In this document: piece after piece, positions 7,620 to 14,669 of the stretch | Layout: each line of letters starts with the position of its first letter | Position numbering within the stretch: position 1 is the first letter of the stretch | Assembly: GCF_029869545.1 (NCBI RefSeq) | Contig: NZ_JARWQD010000344.1 | Span: 1 to 50,678, forward strand | Source: Nocardia wallacei | GTDB taxonomy: Bacteria > Actinomycetota > Actinomycetes > Mycobacteriales > Mycobacteriaceae | Direction of reading: 5' to 3' | Length of the DNA stretch: 50,678 nucleotides | Notes under the pieces: generated by a model | Databases searched by the model: none | Told to the model about the DNA's origin: nothing | Seen by the model: only the letters and a program-made list of their open reading frames with translations | Made by a program: the position numbers and the translations under genes

Positions 7620-8882
7620 TCAGGCCGCCTCCAGGCCGTCACCGGATGATCCGTCACCGGACTTAGGCGGTTCGAATACCTCATCGACGGCTTGGCGTGC
7701 CCGCTCGTGGCTGGAGGACACCAGGTGTGTGTAGGTGCGCAAGGTGAAGCCGGGGTCGGCGTGTCCGAGGTATTCGGCCAGTTCCTTGATGGACACCCCG
7801 CGAGACAGCAGCGTGGAGGCGTAGAAGTGCCGGAGCGCGTGCATCCCGTCAGCGCGTTTGCGGTAGTCGATCTTCGCTTGCCGAAACGCTGCTTGCCACA
7901 CCACCTTTGTGAACAGGTCACCGGTGTACAGGCGACCATCGGCCCCCGTGACGATCAGCTGGGCTGTCACCGGTTCGCCGTCGACCCGTGCCCAGGGCAA
8001 GGTCACAGTGACCGCAGGGTACTTCTTCAGGTGTGCGTCGATTTCTGCGAGGACACCCGTCGACAGTGGAACGGTTCGGGTCTTGCCGCCCTTCGGGAGC
8101 GCGAACATCATCACGCCGTCGACAGTCTTGATCTGGCGGCACACCGTCAGCACCAGGCCGTCACGATTGATATCGTCGGGCGACACCGCCAGAATCTCAC
8201 CTTGCCGCAGTCCGAGCCCGGAGCCGAGCGGCACGATAACCGAAAACCGTTCCTCGAGCCCGTCTCGCACCGCTCGAAGCCGATTCTCATGCCACACAAC
8301 AACTTTCGGCGATACCGCCTGCGGACGGCGCACCGTTTTGGCGTGGCACGGATTGTCACGCCGGAGCTTGTCGTCTACAGCGGAGTCCAGCACTGCCGAA
8401 ACAATGGTGAACAGCGCTACCTTGTAGTTCTCCGAGAGCTTGCGCTCCTCCAGCTCGCCCAGCCAGTCACGGATCGTTGCTGGCGTGACGCGCCCGACCG
8501 CCAGCTTCCCGAACGTCGGATAAATCTGCCGCTCCAGCCGACTACGCAGGACCTCGCGAGTCGCAGGGTCCGGTGATTGCGCCTTGAACCAATTCTCTGC
8601 CTGCTGCCGGAACGTCTTGCGTGAGCCCCCAGGGTCGATGTATTTGCCCTCGCGCTTGTCGGATTCGACCGCGATCAGGAAGTCATCGGCCCGCTTCTTC
8701 TGCCTGTCCGGGAACGACTTGGACCGTTCCGCGCCGTCCGGATCGATATAGCGCACCCGATAGCGAAGGCCCTTGCCGTGCAGCTCGGTTGGCTCCAGCA
8801 CCGGCTTACCGCGACCGGTGAGCACGATGTCACCCGCATCATCGCGCTTCGGCCGATACCAGCGATCTTCGACGTGTCCCAT
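7620..8882 (-). CDS. int: Site-specific tyrosine integrase
   Basis: A 420-residue tyrosine recombinase next to attL. It has an N-terminal arm-binding region with RYRVRYIDPDG, a SAM-like core-binding domain (about 85-180) and the catalytic domain with the complete active site: R226 in GLGLRQGE, H348 and R351 in MHALRH, H374 in YLGHADP and the nucleophile Y384 in LRTYTH. It would join attP to attB in fadE25 and, with the small protein encoded just before it, excise the element. Its start ATG overlaps the stop of that small gene (TGATG), and it is the last gene of a five-gene operon. It ends 44 bases from the convergent fadE25. The C-terminus carries an SGDGSSGDG repeat. Confidence 0.96.
   Translation of the reverse strand: MGHVEDRWYRPKRDDAGDIVLTGRGKPVLEPTELHGKGLRYRVRYIDPDGAERSKSFPDRQKKRADDFLIAVESDKREGKYIDPGGSRKTFRQQAENWFKAQSPDPATREVLRSRLERQIYPTFGKLAVGRVTPATIRDWLGELEERKLSENYKVALFTIVSAVLDSAVDDKLRRDNPCHAKTVRRPQAVSPKVVVWHENRLRAVRDGLEERFSVIVPLGSGLGLRQGEILAVSPDDINRDGLVLTVCRQIKTVDGVMMFALPKGGKTRTVPLSTGVLAEIDAHLKKYPAVTVTLPWARVDGEPVTAQLIVTGADGRLYTGDLFTKVVWQAAFRQAKIDYRKRADGMHALRHFYASTLLSRGVSIKELAEYLGHADPGFTLRTYTHLVSSSHERARQAVDEVFEPPKSGDGSSGDGLEAA
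7621..7641 (+). repeat. Left copy of a 21-bp end repeat
   Basis: CAGGCCGCCTCCAGGCCGTCA, 61 bases inside attL, matches 14670-14690 at 20 of 21 positions. It contains two CAGGCCG units 11 bases apart. It overlaps the integrase stop codon. Candidate integrase arm site; function inferred from position. Confidence 0.6.
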
Positions 8883-9067
8883 CAGGCCGCCTCATCCATA
8901 TCGGCCCACAGACGCAAACGCTCAGGGTTGTAGCGCAGATGACGCCCCACCTTGCGGGCGGGAGGCCCCTCACCCGCCCATCTCCACTGATACAACGTCT
9001 TCACCGGCACCCCGAGGAAATAAGCCGCTTCCTCCGCCGTCCATAGTCGGTTGTCCGGTAGCTCCAC
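8882..9067 (-). CDS. AlpA/MerR-type small DNA-binding protein, probable excisionase
   Basis: A 61-residue protein with a single winged-helix of the helix-turn-helix 17 (AlpA/Xis) type: LWTAEEAAYFLGVPVKTLYQWR places the recognition helix at about residues 20-30, followed by the wing segment GRHLRYNPERLRLWAD. Such proteins beside an integrase in pSAM2-like elements act as excisionases, bending DNA at the attachment arms. The gene lies 15 bases after the replication gene and overlaps the integrase start by one base, so excision and integration proteins are made from the same message. Excisionase function is inferred from size and place. Confidence 0.85.
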   Translation of the reverse strand: MELPDNRLWTAEEAAYFLGVPVKTLYQWRWAGEGPPARKVGRHLRYNPERLRLWADMDEAA

Positions 9068-9082
9068 GGTGATCTCCCCTCC

Positions 9083-10744
9083 CTATGCTGCATCCTGGTT
9101 TGCCGAATCATGGTGTGTGCCTGGCGGTTCGAACAGTCGCGCCGCCTGGTACTCGTTGCGCCACTGCAACCGGGTACTGACGTTGGTCATGATCAAGTGC
9201 TCACGCGGGGGCCGATTCGGATCACCCGGAGCGGACGGTTTCACCACCCACCGGGCCGAGTTGTCGGGCCGCGATATGCCTGCCTCAGCGAGCATCTGCC
9301 GCACGAAATCCACCCGATCCGCCTGATGGTCAGCGAGGGTCTTTCCGGTCCATCTGCGCGACACCAGGACCCGCCGACCGCGCAGGCCGAGGGTGTCCCG
9401 GCGGTGCGCTTTGCCCTTGCAGCGACCCGGGACCGTCTTCTCCGTCGCGCCCTTCGGGACGATGCCGTACCGCAGCCACACCCCGCACTTCGGCGAGCAC
9501 GGCGTCTTGCACAGCTCCCGGTGCAGGCGCTCGTAGTGCTTCGCCACCCGATCCGTCTCCGCCTCGATAACCTCGCTGATCGACTTGGTGAGGTACTTGG
9601 TCAAGTAGCCGATATGCCGCCCCGCCTCCTCCGTGCCACCGAGGACGCCCTTGATGTCCACCTGGTTGCCGAGACGCACCACATGGGCGGGTTCCAGCTC
9701 ATCGACCGAGTCCATCAGCTCCATGACCTCGTCCCAGGTGGGCAGGGGCTTACCGGTGTCCGGGTCTACGAAGGTGCCGTCTTGGTAATCCCAGACAGGC
9801 ATGTGCCCCTCGGTGTACTGCTCGTGGTCGAAGTGGGGCCACCACACCTGGTGATAGGTCGCATCCACAACTTGCCGAATCAGCGCCCGTTCTCCCGCGC
9901 CTCGGGCCGCCAGGTGCCAATGCGGCGCACCACGCTTCTGCGGTTCCACCGTCGCGAAATATTGCACGTCATAGCCGACCGCGCGCCGGTAGTTCTGCAT
10001 GAACCGGTCGAACACCGCCGGGCCATGGATGATGTCGCGGGCAGCCTGCCGGTAGTCGTAGGTGTCCGGGTTCACCGGAGAGCCGTCCGGATTGACCTTG
10101 CCGTAGGACGGCAGGGTGAGCGTCAGGAACATCGAGGGCCGGAACTTGCCCGCGAACTGCTTACCCACCGTCGTCTTGGCGACCTTGCGGACAGGCAGGT
10201 CCGGCGCATCCTGACGGCGCTTGGTCGACCGCTTCCGCACCGTCCTCGGAGCAGGGTCGAGAGCAGGCAGGCGGCCCCGGACACCGGTCGACCGCAATTC
10301 CTCATCGAGCCCTTGCACGACTTCCCGGATACCGTCCATGGCCTCGGTATCGCCGTCCCGCTTGGCCTGGTCGTAATCGGTCTGCATCTGCGCACGCGCG
10401 GCGATCAGCTCAATCTGCCGCTCGGTGACTTCGGGTTTCGGATTCACGGGTTCCTCTTCCAGGTGCCAGCCCTCCCGACACTGCTGAATACGCAGTGCAC
10501 GAGCCCGAGCGGCGCACCCCGGACACTGACACTCAAGGGTTGATTTACACGGTGCGCCAACGTATTTCGAATCACCGGTAGCCGGGTCGTAAGCCTGCAT
10601 CACCAGCGGACGACGACACACCCCATGCTCATCCGCGAGAGCTTGCGCGACGCCAGCGAGGTTCGGCATCGACCGCCGATCAGCAGCCGTCTCCCGCTTC
10701 GCCCGGGTCTCGTCCAGGTCGACCACCGTCGCCGTTTCGGTCAT
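9083..10744 (-). CDS. Rolling-circle replication initiator, RepSA type (HUH endonuclease)
   Basis: A 553-residue initiator. An N-terminal region has Cys pairs (CKSTLECQCPGC, about 66-77) that may bind zinc. The HUH core follows: motif 1 FLTLTLPSYG (about 206-215), the metal-binding H275-W-H277 in GAPHWHLAARG, and the tyrosine motif IGYLTKYLTKSI with Y380 and Y384. This arrangement is that of the RepSA family, which nicks the double-strand origin and starts rolling-circle replication of the excised circle. A second Cys-rich segment (CKTPCSPKCGVW) lies near residue 420. The ATG at 10744 overlaps the preceding stop (ATGA), arguing for this start over upstream ones. The origin is not certain; see 14157-14216. 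Confidence 0.9.
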   Translation of the reverse strand: MTETATVVDLDETRAKRETAADRRSMPNLAGVAQALADEHGVCRRPLVMQAYDPATGDSKYVGAPCKSTLECQCPGCAARARALRIQQCREGWHLEEEPVNPKPEVTERQIELIAARAQMQTDYDQAKRDGDTEAMDGIREVVQGLDEELRSTGVRGRLPALDPAPRTVRKRSTKRRQDAPDLPVRKVAKTTVGKQFAGKFRPSMFLTLTLPSYGKVNPDGSPVNPDTYDYRQAARDIIHGPAVFDRFMQNYRRAVGYDVQYFATVEPQKRGAPHWHLAARGAGERALIRQVVDATYHQVWWPHFDHEQYTEGHMPVWDYQDGTFVDPDTGKPLPTWDEVMELMDSVDELEPAHVVRLGNQVDIKGVLGGTEEAGRHIGYLTKYLTKSISEVIEAETDRVAKHYERLHRELCKTPCSPKCGVWLRYGIVPKGATEKTVPGRCKGKAHRRDTLGLRGRRVLVSRRWTGKTLADHQADRVDFVRQMLAEAGISRPDNSARWVVKPSAPGDPNRPPREHLIMTNVSTRLQWRNEYQAARLFEPPGTHHDSANQDAA

Positions 10745-11058
10745 GCCACCACCTCGAACAGCGCCAGCTGACCCCGGCACTCCCGCCGACGCGACACCCG
10801 AGCCATCCGCCGCGAAACCAGCGGCGCGAACAGCTGATCCGCCGAATAGCCAGGAAACATCGACTCCAGCACCCGGCACCGATCCGCACTCGGCACCTGC
10901 ACCCCGCCCGACTTCCAGCGCCGCAATGTCCGCTCACCCGGGACCTTCAGCGCCGGATCAACCGTCGCCGCTGCCTTGTCCCACTCCAGCCGGAACGCCT
11001 TGTAGGAGTCCCAATGCCGTTGCCCGAGAAACACTTTCAGCACAGTCGAGGACTTCAT
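10741..11058 (-). CDS. Small helix-turn-helix protein of an integrative element
   Basis: A 105-residue protein with the pattern RHWDSYKAFRLEWDKAA, a turn, then GERTLRRWKSG and PSADRCRVLESMFPGYSADQLF. This resembles the N-terminal DNA-binding part of a family of Streptomyces and Nocardia regulators in which a degenerate helix-turn-helix ends in RRW or RFYRW; I recognise the type but not a named member. It is basic at the C-terminus. It sits between the Cys-rich gene (2 bases) and the replication gene (ATGA overlap), so it is surely translated with them. A role in control of replication or copy number is a guess. Confidence 0.72.
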   Translation of the reverse strand: MKSSTVLKVFLGQRHWDSYKAFRLEWDKAAATVDPALKVPGERTLRRWKSGGVQVPSADRCRVLESMFPGYSADQLFAPLVSRRMARVSRRRECRGQLALFEVVA

Positions 11059-11060
11059 GA

Positions 11061-11537
11061 TCAGAATCCCGCGTAGTACACGTGACCCGACGCCGACCGC
11101 ACCGATGGCGGAGCCACGGTCACCGACTCCGGAGCCGGATCATGCCAACCCAGCAGCTCAGTACCACCCCTGATCACGCGAACGTCGGGCCGATCGGCCA
11201 CCACGTACTCAGTGGTCTCGTTGTCGGCATCGAGGACAGTCGACAGATGCCGAGCCGCCTGTTCGACCGCCGCCATCTCGCGAGCCCGCCGATCCGCTTC
11301 CGCCTGCGAGTCGTACTCGGTCAGACCCCCGATGCAGATGCCGCACAGCTCACCCGACTCCATGCCGAGCTGCTGCGACCCGCCACACACGCTGCACGGA
11401 CCCCACACAGACCTCTCATGCGTCTTGACGCACCACGGGTTGATGCAGTTCCGCTCACCGCAGTAGATGCACCACCCCGCGTAGTTGAGCCGAGCCGGAC
11501 GAAGAACCTCCGTGCCCGGAATCTGAAGCACCTGCAT
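11061..11537 (-). CDS. Cys-rich putative zinc-binding protein, first gene of the rep-xis-int operon
   Basis: A 158-residue protein of unknown function. The N-terminal half holds three Cys pairs, CIYCGERNC, CSVCGG and CGIC, plus another Cys in NPWC, which fits two treble-clef or zinc-ribbon sites. The central part is a charged helix (QAEADRRAREMAAVEQAARHL) and the rest looks like a small beta-rich domain. The ATG at 11537 is preceded by GGGAGGTC at good spacing. It is the promoter-proximal gene of the five-gene operon, downstream of three operators. Plasmid-borne proteins of this kind are common in actinomycetes but uncharacterised. Confidence 0.72.
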   Translation of the reverse strand: MQVLQIPGTEVLRPARLNYAGWCIYCGERNCINPWCVKTHERSVWGPCSVCGGSQQLGMESGELCGICIGGLTEYDSQAEADRRAREMAAVEQAARHLSTVLDADNETTEYVVADRPDVRVIRGGTELLGWHDPAPESVTVAPPSVRSASGHVYYAGF

Positions 11538-11555
11538 GATGACCTCCCTGTTCCA

Positions 11556-11615
11556 ACTGGCTTAAGCCACCATAGCACTGGCTTGAGCCAGTTGGCAAGA
11601 CTGGCTTGAGCCAGT
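11556..11615 (-). promoter_or_regulatory. Promoter of the rep-xis-int operon covered by three operators
   Basis: On the minus strand TTGCCA (11593-11598) and TATGGT (11569-11574) form -35 and -10 boxes 18 bases apart. Three copies of a palindrome with consensus ACTGGCTTGAGCCAGT cover it: 11600-11615 upstream of -35, 11577-11592 exactly filling the spacer, and 11556-11570 (core TGGCTTAAGCCA) over the start of transcription. The same motif occurs three times before the GntR gene, which makes that protein the likely repressor. Confidence 0.82.
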
Positions 11616-11993
11616 TTGCGGCAACCGGTCGGCCGAACGCCGAAGTCTCGTGGACCATGCAGGAAGAAGGGGGTTGTGTACTGCAACGAAAAAGGGTCCC
11701 CGCGCCATTGCGGAGACCCATTCGTTCCAGAGGTTATTATTTAGCTGGCAGGTCTTACTCCACGCGCCCAGTAAGGGACAACATGCGGTTTATGTCCTGC
11801 CGATACAAACCGCGATGCCGAATGCGCCTCCAGCATACTTCCGTACGGCCCCCATACGCCATTAGGGCATGGGCCGCTGTGTTCACCGCAGCTGTTACCC
11901 AACGTCACAATGGCCCATTGAGAATACCGTTCTTTGTTTTCTGGTGGTTCCAATTTATCAATAATCCTCTCTTTGACTGACCGGATTAGCTAT
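11616..11993. other. Intergenic region without a gene
   Basis: No credible coding frame was found. The region is less GC-rich than the chromosome and holds one strong hairpin (11685-11726, described separately); the rest shows no recognisable structure. It separates the rep operon from the 100-residue gene. Confidence 0.6.
11685..11726 (-). terminator. Rho-independent terminator reading leftward
   Basis: The stem GGGTCCCCGC / GCGGAGACCC (one mismatch) closes a six-base loop and is followed, on the minus strand, by five T. An outer pair AACGAA/TTCGTT flanks it. It would end transcripts coming from the minus-strand gene at 11994-12296 before they enter the rep operon, keeping the latter under its own repressed promoter. 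Confidence 0.78.
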
Positions 11994-12296
11994 TCAGTAG
12001 TTACGTCTAGGATCTGGCGTCACACGTCCCGCCTCGATCAAAGTTCGCCAAGCCGAATCCTTACGCGGGCATTCGTCGGTACGGCATCCGCGATGGCGTT
12101 GCATGATCTTGTGAGCTTCATCAATCCCTAGCGGATGCTCGGGGGCCTCATGGGGCCACCCATCTGGCCAGTACCTCACGTCGGCAGTACGCCGACGATC
12201 CCGCTCAGCACGCCATTCGGCCTGTACGCGGTCTACGATCGCTTGGGCCGATGTCTCGTCTGGCTCAGCCTCCCTCCACCAGTCGAATCTTGCCAT
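11994..12296 (-). CDS. Conserved-looking small protein of the element, function unknown
   Basis: A 100-residue protein divergent from the GntR gene. It begins MARFDWWREAEPDET, has a charged helix (QAIVDRVQAEWRAERDRRR), a GWPHEAPEHPLG segment, and ends CRTDECPRKDSAWRTLIEAG. The two Cys flank RTDE. AGGAG stands 7 bases before its ATG. The composition and good ribosome site support a real gene; I do not recognise a family. The operator array between it and the GntR gene suggests shared control. Its transcript should stop at the hairpin 11685-11726. Confidence 0.66.
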   Translation of the reverse strand: MARFDWWREAEPDETSAQAIVDRVQAEWRAERDRRRTADVRYWPDGWPHEAPEHPLGIDEAHKIMQRHRGCRTDECPRKDSAWRTLIEAGRVTPDPRRNY

Positions 12297-12321
12297 GTCA
12301 CTCCTGCCGTAGTCGCATCAT

Positions 12322-12385
12322 GTGGCTTAAGCCACTTCAGTCTAGCGCTGGCTTGAGCCAGTTTCAAGACTGGCTTGGACCAGTA
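12322..12385 (+). promoter_or_regulatory. Operator array before the GntR repressor gene
   Basis: Three palindromes of the same family as those at 11556-11615: GTGGCTTAAGCCAC (12322-12335, perfect), CTGGCTTGAGCCAG (12348-12361) and ACTGGCTTGGACCAGT (12370-12385). The last lies between a possible -35 (TTCAAG, 12363-12368) and the -10 box at 12387. The first lies nearer the divergent 100-residue gene, so one array can control both directions. Confidence 0.8.
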
Positions 12386-12386
12386 G

Positions 12387-12392
12387 TAAAGT
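12387..12392 (+). promoter_or_regulatory. -10 box of a probably leaderless GntR transcript
   Basis: TAAAGT, then 6 nt (GGGGGC), then the ATG at 12399. Confidence 0.5.
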
Positions 12393-12398
12393 GGGGGC

Positions 12399-13187
12399 AT
12401 GACACACTCACCCAGGACACCGCAAGGAAGCAACACAGCCAGTCGGCAAATTGCGGCAGAACTCCGCGTCGCCATCGAGTCCGGCGAAATATCTCCCGGA
12501 GCCAAACTTCCATCCGAACGAGAGCTTGCAGCATCGCACAATGTCGCACGCAATACGGCGCGGGAAGCTATCCGCCAACTCGCAGAATCCGGTCTAGTAA
12601 CTGCACAACACGGCCGTGGCGTTTTCGTTCGGAGTAGGCCAAGGCTCATGCGCTTCGGGCAAAGCCGCTATTCGAAAAAGCTTCGAGACGAAACTGGCGT
12701 CTCGCCGTTCCATGCCGAAGTTCAAGCCCAAAAACGTACCCCTAATGCATTTCTCACCGAAATCGGTCGGGTGGTACCACCCCCGCCCATTGCCGAGCGT
12801 CTCCACGTGGACCCTGATACCGAGAGCGTGGTACGACGAGAGAACTGGTATTTCGCCGACTCGGAACCGATGCAGATCGGCGTGACCTTCATACCGTGGG
12901 AGATCGCCAAGGACTCAGTACTGGGCATCAGCGACGACTTGGGACCTGGCGACCTCTACGCGCGATTCGAGGACAAGGGGCATCTCATCACCTACACCCG
13001 CGAAGAGGTCACCGCCAGAATGCCCACACCGAAGGAAGCTCAAGGTTTGATGCTGCCTGAAGGTGTGCCGGTCCTAGTTGTCCTGCATACTGGCTTGGAC
13101 CAGAACCTTCACCCGTTCGAAGTCACGGAGTTCACCATGAGAGCTGATTACATGGGTCTCGACTACACGATGCGGGTTGACGACTGA
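12399..13187 (+). CDS. GntR/HutC-family repressor, KorSA-like
   Basis: A 262-residue regulator. Residues 12-78 form the GntR winged helix (SRQIAAELRVAIESGEI, KLPSERELAASHNVARNTAREAI, GLVTAQHGRGVFV); the remainder is a UTRA effector domain of the HutC class, with VVRRENWYFADSEPMQIGVTFIPWEIA and the C-terminal ADYMGLDYTMRV. In pSAM2-like elements KorSA of this class shuts off replication and excision genes and itself. Six copies of one palindrome at its own promoter and at the rep operon fit that model. A seventh motif copy lies in its own coding sequence (13089-13105). Base composition is lower in GC than the host's. The GNAT gene overlaps its stop (ATGA). Confidence 0.9.
   Translation: MTHSPRTPQGSNTASRQIAAELRVAIESGEISPGAKLPSERELAASHNVARNTAREAIRQLAESGLVTAQHGRGVFVRSRPRLMRFGQSRYSKKLRDETGVSPFHAEVQAQKRTPNAFLTEIGRVVPPPPIAERLHVDPDTESVVRRENWYFADSEPMQIGVTFIPWEIAKDSVLGISDDLGPGDLYARFEDKGHLITYTREEVTARMPTPKEAQGLMLPEGVPVLVVLHTGLDQNLHPFEVTEFTMRADYMGLDYTMRVDD
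13089..13105 (+). promoter_or_regulatory. Operator-like sequence inside the GntR gene
   Basis: ACTGGCTTGGACCAG, identical over 15 bases to operator 12370-12384, lies about 100 bases before the end of the repressor gene (codons H-T-G-L-D-Q-N). Could be a real internal site or chance retained by codon usage. Confidence 0.45.
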
Positions 13188-13705
13188 TGAACCCGGTCAT
13201 CCGTCCGCGCGAGGGCAACGACCTGCCCCGACTTGCACAGAGCCTCGTTCGCGTCCACGCTCAAGACGGATACCCAGTCGAAGGAGTCTCCGATCCGGAG
13301 GCTTGGCTCACCCCGCCCCACGAACTCGCCGCCTGGACTGCTCTCCTCGAGGATCAGCCTATCGGACATATCGCGCTGACTCGCGCGACCGAAGATGACG
13401 ATGCCGCCCAGCTGTGGCACCGGACCACAGGACGCAGCATCACCGAGCTAGCGCTCATGGTGCGCCTGTTTGTCGACCCCGAGTATCGGCGCGTTGGCGC
13501 TGGAACCCTACTCATGGCTTCTGCCTACAGGTACGCCACCACCAACGGCCTCACAGTGGCATTCGACGTGATGCTGAAAGATCGCGACGCAATCCGTCTG
13601 TACGAGAAGATGGGATGCCAGCGCATCGGCACCGTCACCCACACTCACAGCGATGACCAGGCCGAGCCCGCCGCCGTGTACGTCGCACCGAACCAACCAG
13701 CCTGA
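13187..13705 (+). CDS. GNAT-family N-acetyltransferase
   Basis: A 172-residue acetyltransferase. The acetyl-CoA-binding core is visible as LMVRLFVDPEYRRVGAGTLLM (about 86-107, the R/Q-x-x-G-x-G/A loop being RRVGAG), followed by AFDVMLKDRDAIRLYEKMGCQRIGT, a typical beta-4/alpha-4 ending. The substrate is unknown. The ATG overlaps the stop of the GntR gene, so the two are cotranslated, an arrangement seen in other actinomycete integrative elements. It may be cargo, for example small-molecule acetylation, or serve the element itself. The sequence does not decide. Confidence 0.86.
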   Translation: MNPVIRPREGNDLPRLAQSLVRVHAQDGYPVEGVSDPEAWLTPPHELAAWTALLEDQPIGHIALTRATEDDDAAQLWHRTTGRSITELALMVRLFVDPEYRRVGAGTLLMASAYRYATTNGLTVAFDVMLKDRDAIRLYEKMGCQRIGTVTHTHSDDQAEPAAVYVAPNQPA

Positions 13706-13826
13706 CCGCGATCCCCGAGCCCGCCATCCGTCGACATGACAGCAGCAGACCAGGTACCCTTGGCGTGTCACGCGAGTGATGCTGGCGGTGGGACGCCGGA
13801 GGCGACCGACGCCCCACCTTGGTGGG

Positions 13827-13946
13827 TTACCTAGCCCGCAACAACCAGCGGACCAAGATGAGCGCCCCGGCGATCACGGCAGCAACCGTCAAGCAGATGC
13901 CGTAATCGACCGGGGCCTTGCTCTTCTCCCGGCGATGCTTCGCCAT
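13827..13946 (-). CDS. 39-residue single-span membrane protein
   Basis: The minus-strand frame starts ATG at 13946, seven bases after a perfect GGAGGT ribosome site (13954-13959), and ends TAA. The product begins with a basic head (MAKHRREKSKAP), then one hydrophobic helix (ICLTVAAVIAGALILVRWLL, residues 17-36) and a short basic tail. The perfect ribosome site, positive-inside charge pattern and clean helix support a real gene. A hairpin (CCCACC/GGTGGG, 13813-13826) follows the stop. Small membrane proteins occur near transfer genes in these elements, but the role is unknown. Confidence 0.68.
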   Translation of the reverse strand: MAKHRREKSKAPVDYGICLTVAAVIAGALILVRWLLRAR

Positions 13947-14156
13947 TCCCACCACCTCCTTCCTGGGCGCGAGTGCGTGGACCAAGTCCACCCGCCCCTC
14001 GGCCGGAGGTAACGCTCACCCTACGCCACCGCAACGACAGGAACCGTTGCAGGGCAGCAACTTCCGTCCGCTCGTTACCGAGCAGCGTGCGGTCAGAGCG
14101 TGTCAAGCCTCACCTGATGCCCGACACGCGCCTTTCGCAGTTGCTGCCGAATTTGG

Positions 14157-14216
14157 CTATATAGGATCAAGGGCGGCGCTGGCGCGCCGCCGCGCGCCGC
14201 GCCGCGCGGGCGACGC
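14157..14216. other. Candidate double-strand origin (AT palindrome beside GC-rich hairpin)
   Basis: CTATATAG (14157-14164) is followed by the hairpin GGCGGCGC-TGGC-GCGCCGCC (14172-14191) and then an uninterrupted GC-alternating stretch. Nick sites of rolling-circle elements often lie in such hairpins. No nick sequence can be recognised from memory, so this is positional inference. Confidence 0.35.
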
Positions 14217-14447
14217 GCAACGCTCACTCCGCAAGCTGCACTCGCGGCACGTCGGCCCGTCGCAGCGCGCACTTGGCGACGTGGCAGAACGCCCAGGTAT
14301 TCCTATCTGACCACTTCTTGCAACAACGAGGCAGTGCTGGGCACGACAGAGCCGTACCCGACTTACCTCCCGCAGTCGGATTCGTGCCGACGACTTCCGC
14401 CCTGGTCAACCGGCTGTGGTCCCGAACTGTCATCGGACACGAAGAAT

Positions 14448-14589
14448 CCCCAACCTTCCTCATGGCCTGATGGTCTCGCTCCAGCCGAACGAGTCAAGGA
14501 CCACCTTCGGTGTCCGCTACGCGGTGCCGATGGCATCCTTGACACGCCCGTCTTCCGCCGAGGGATGGCCAGTATGAGGAAGGTTGGGG
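14448..14589. repeat. 142-base imperfect hairpin with 16-bp arms
   Basis: CCCCAACCTTCCTCAT (14448-14463) is the exact reverse complement of 14574-14589. Nested inside pair GGCC/GGCC (14464-14467 with 14567-14570), CTCG/CGAG, GTCAAGGA/TCCTTGAC (14493-14500 with 14536-14543) and CACC/GGTG. The pairs nest in order, giving one long hairpin. No target duplication flanks it. Candidate single-strand origin (compare pIJ101 sti) or structured RNA. Confidence 0.7.
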
Positions 14590-14669
14590 GAGAGAAGTCA
14601 GGGGGGTCGGATAGACAACCTATCCTCGGAAACGCAAGCCCCCGACCGCCATCCGCGATCTGTCAGCGC

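Noticed and set aside
13187..13705. GNAT gene with the GntR gene as a toxin-antitoxin pair
   Set aside because: GNAT toxins of that kind pair with short ribbon-helix-helix antitoxins, not with a full GntR/UTRA repressor; the operators point to element regulation.
14224..14463. Short overlapping frames on both strands in the right part of the element
   Set aside because: No ribosome sites, no recognisable protein pattern, and they overlap the inverted-repeat structure.
14448..14589. The long hairpin as a miniature inverted-repeat transposon
   Set aside because: No target-site duplication flanks the arms and the internal stems are paired along the whole length, unlike a typical MITE.
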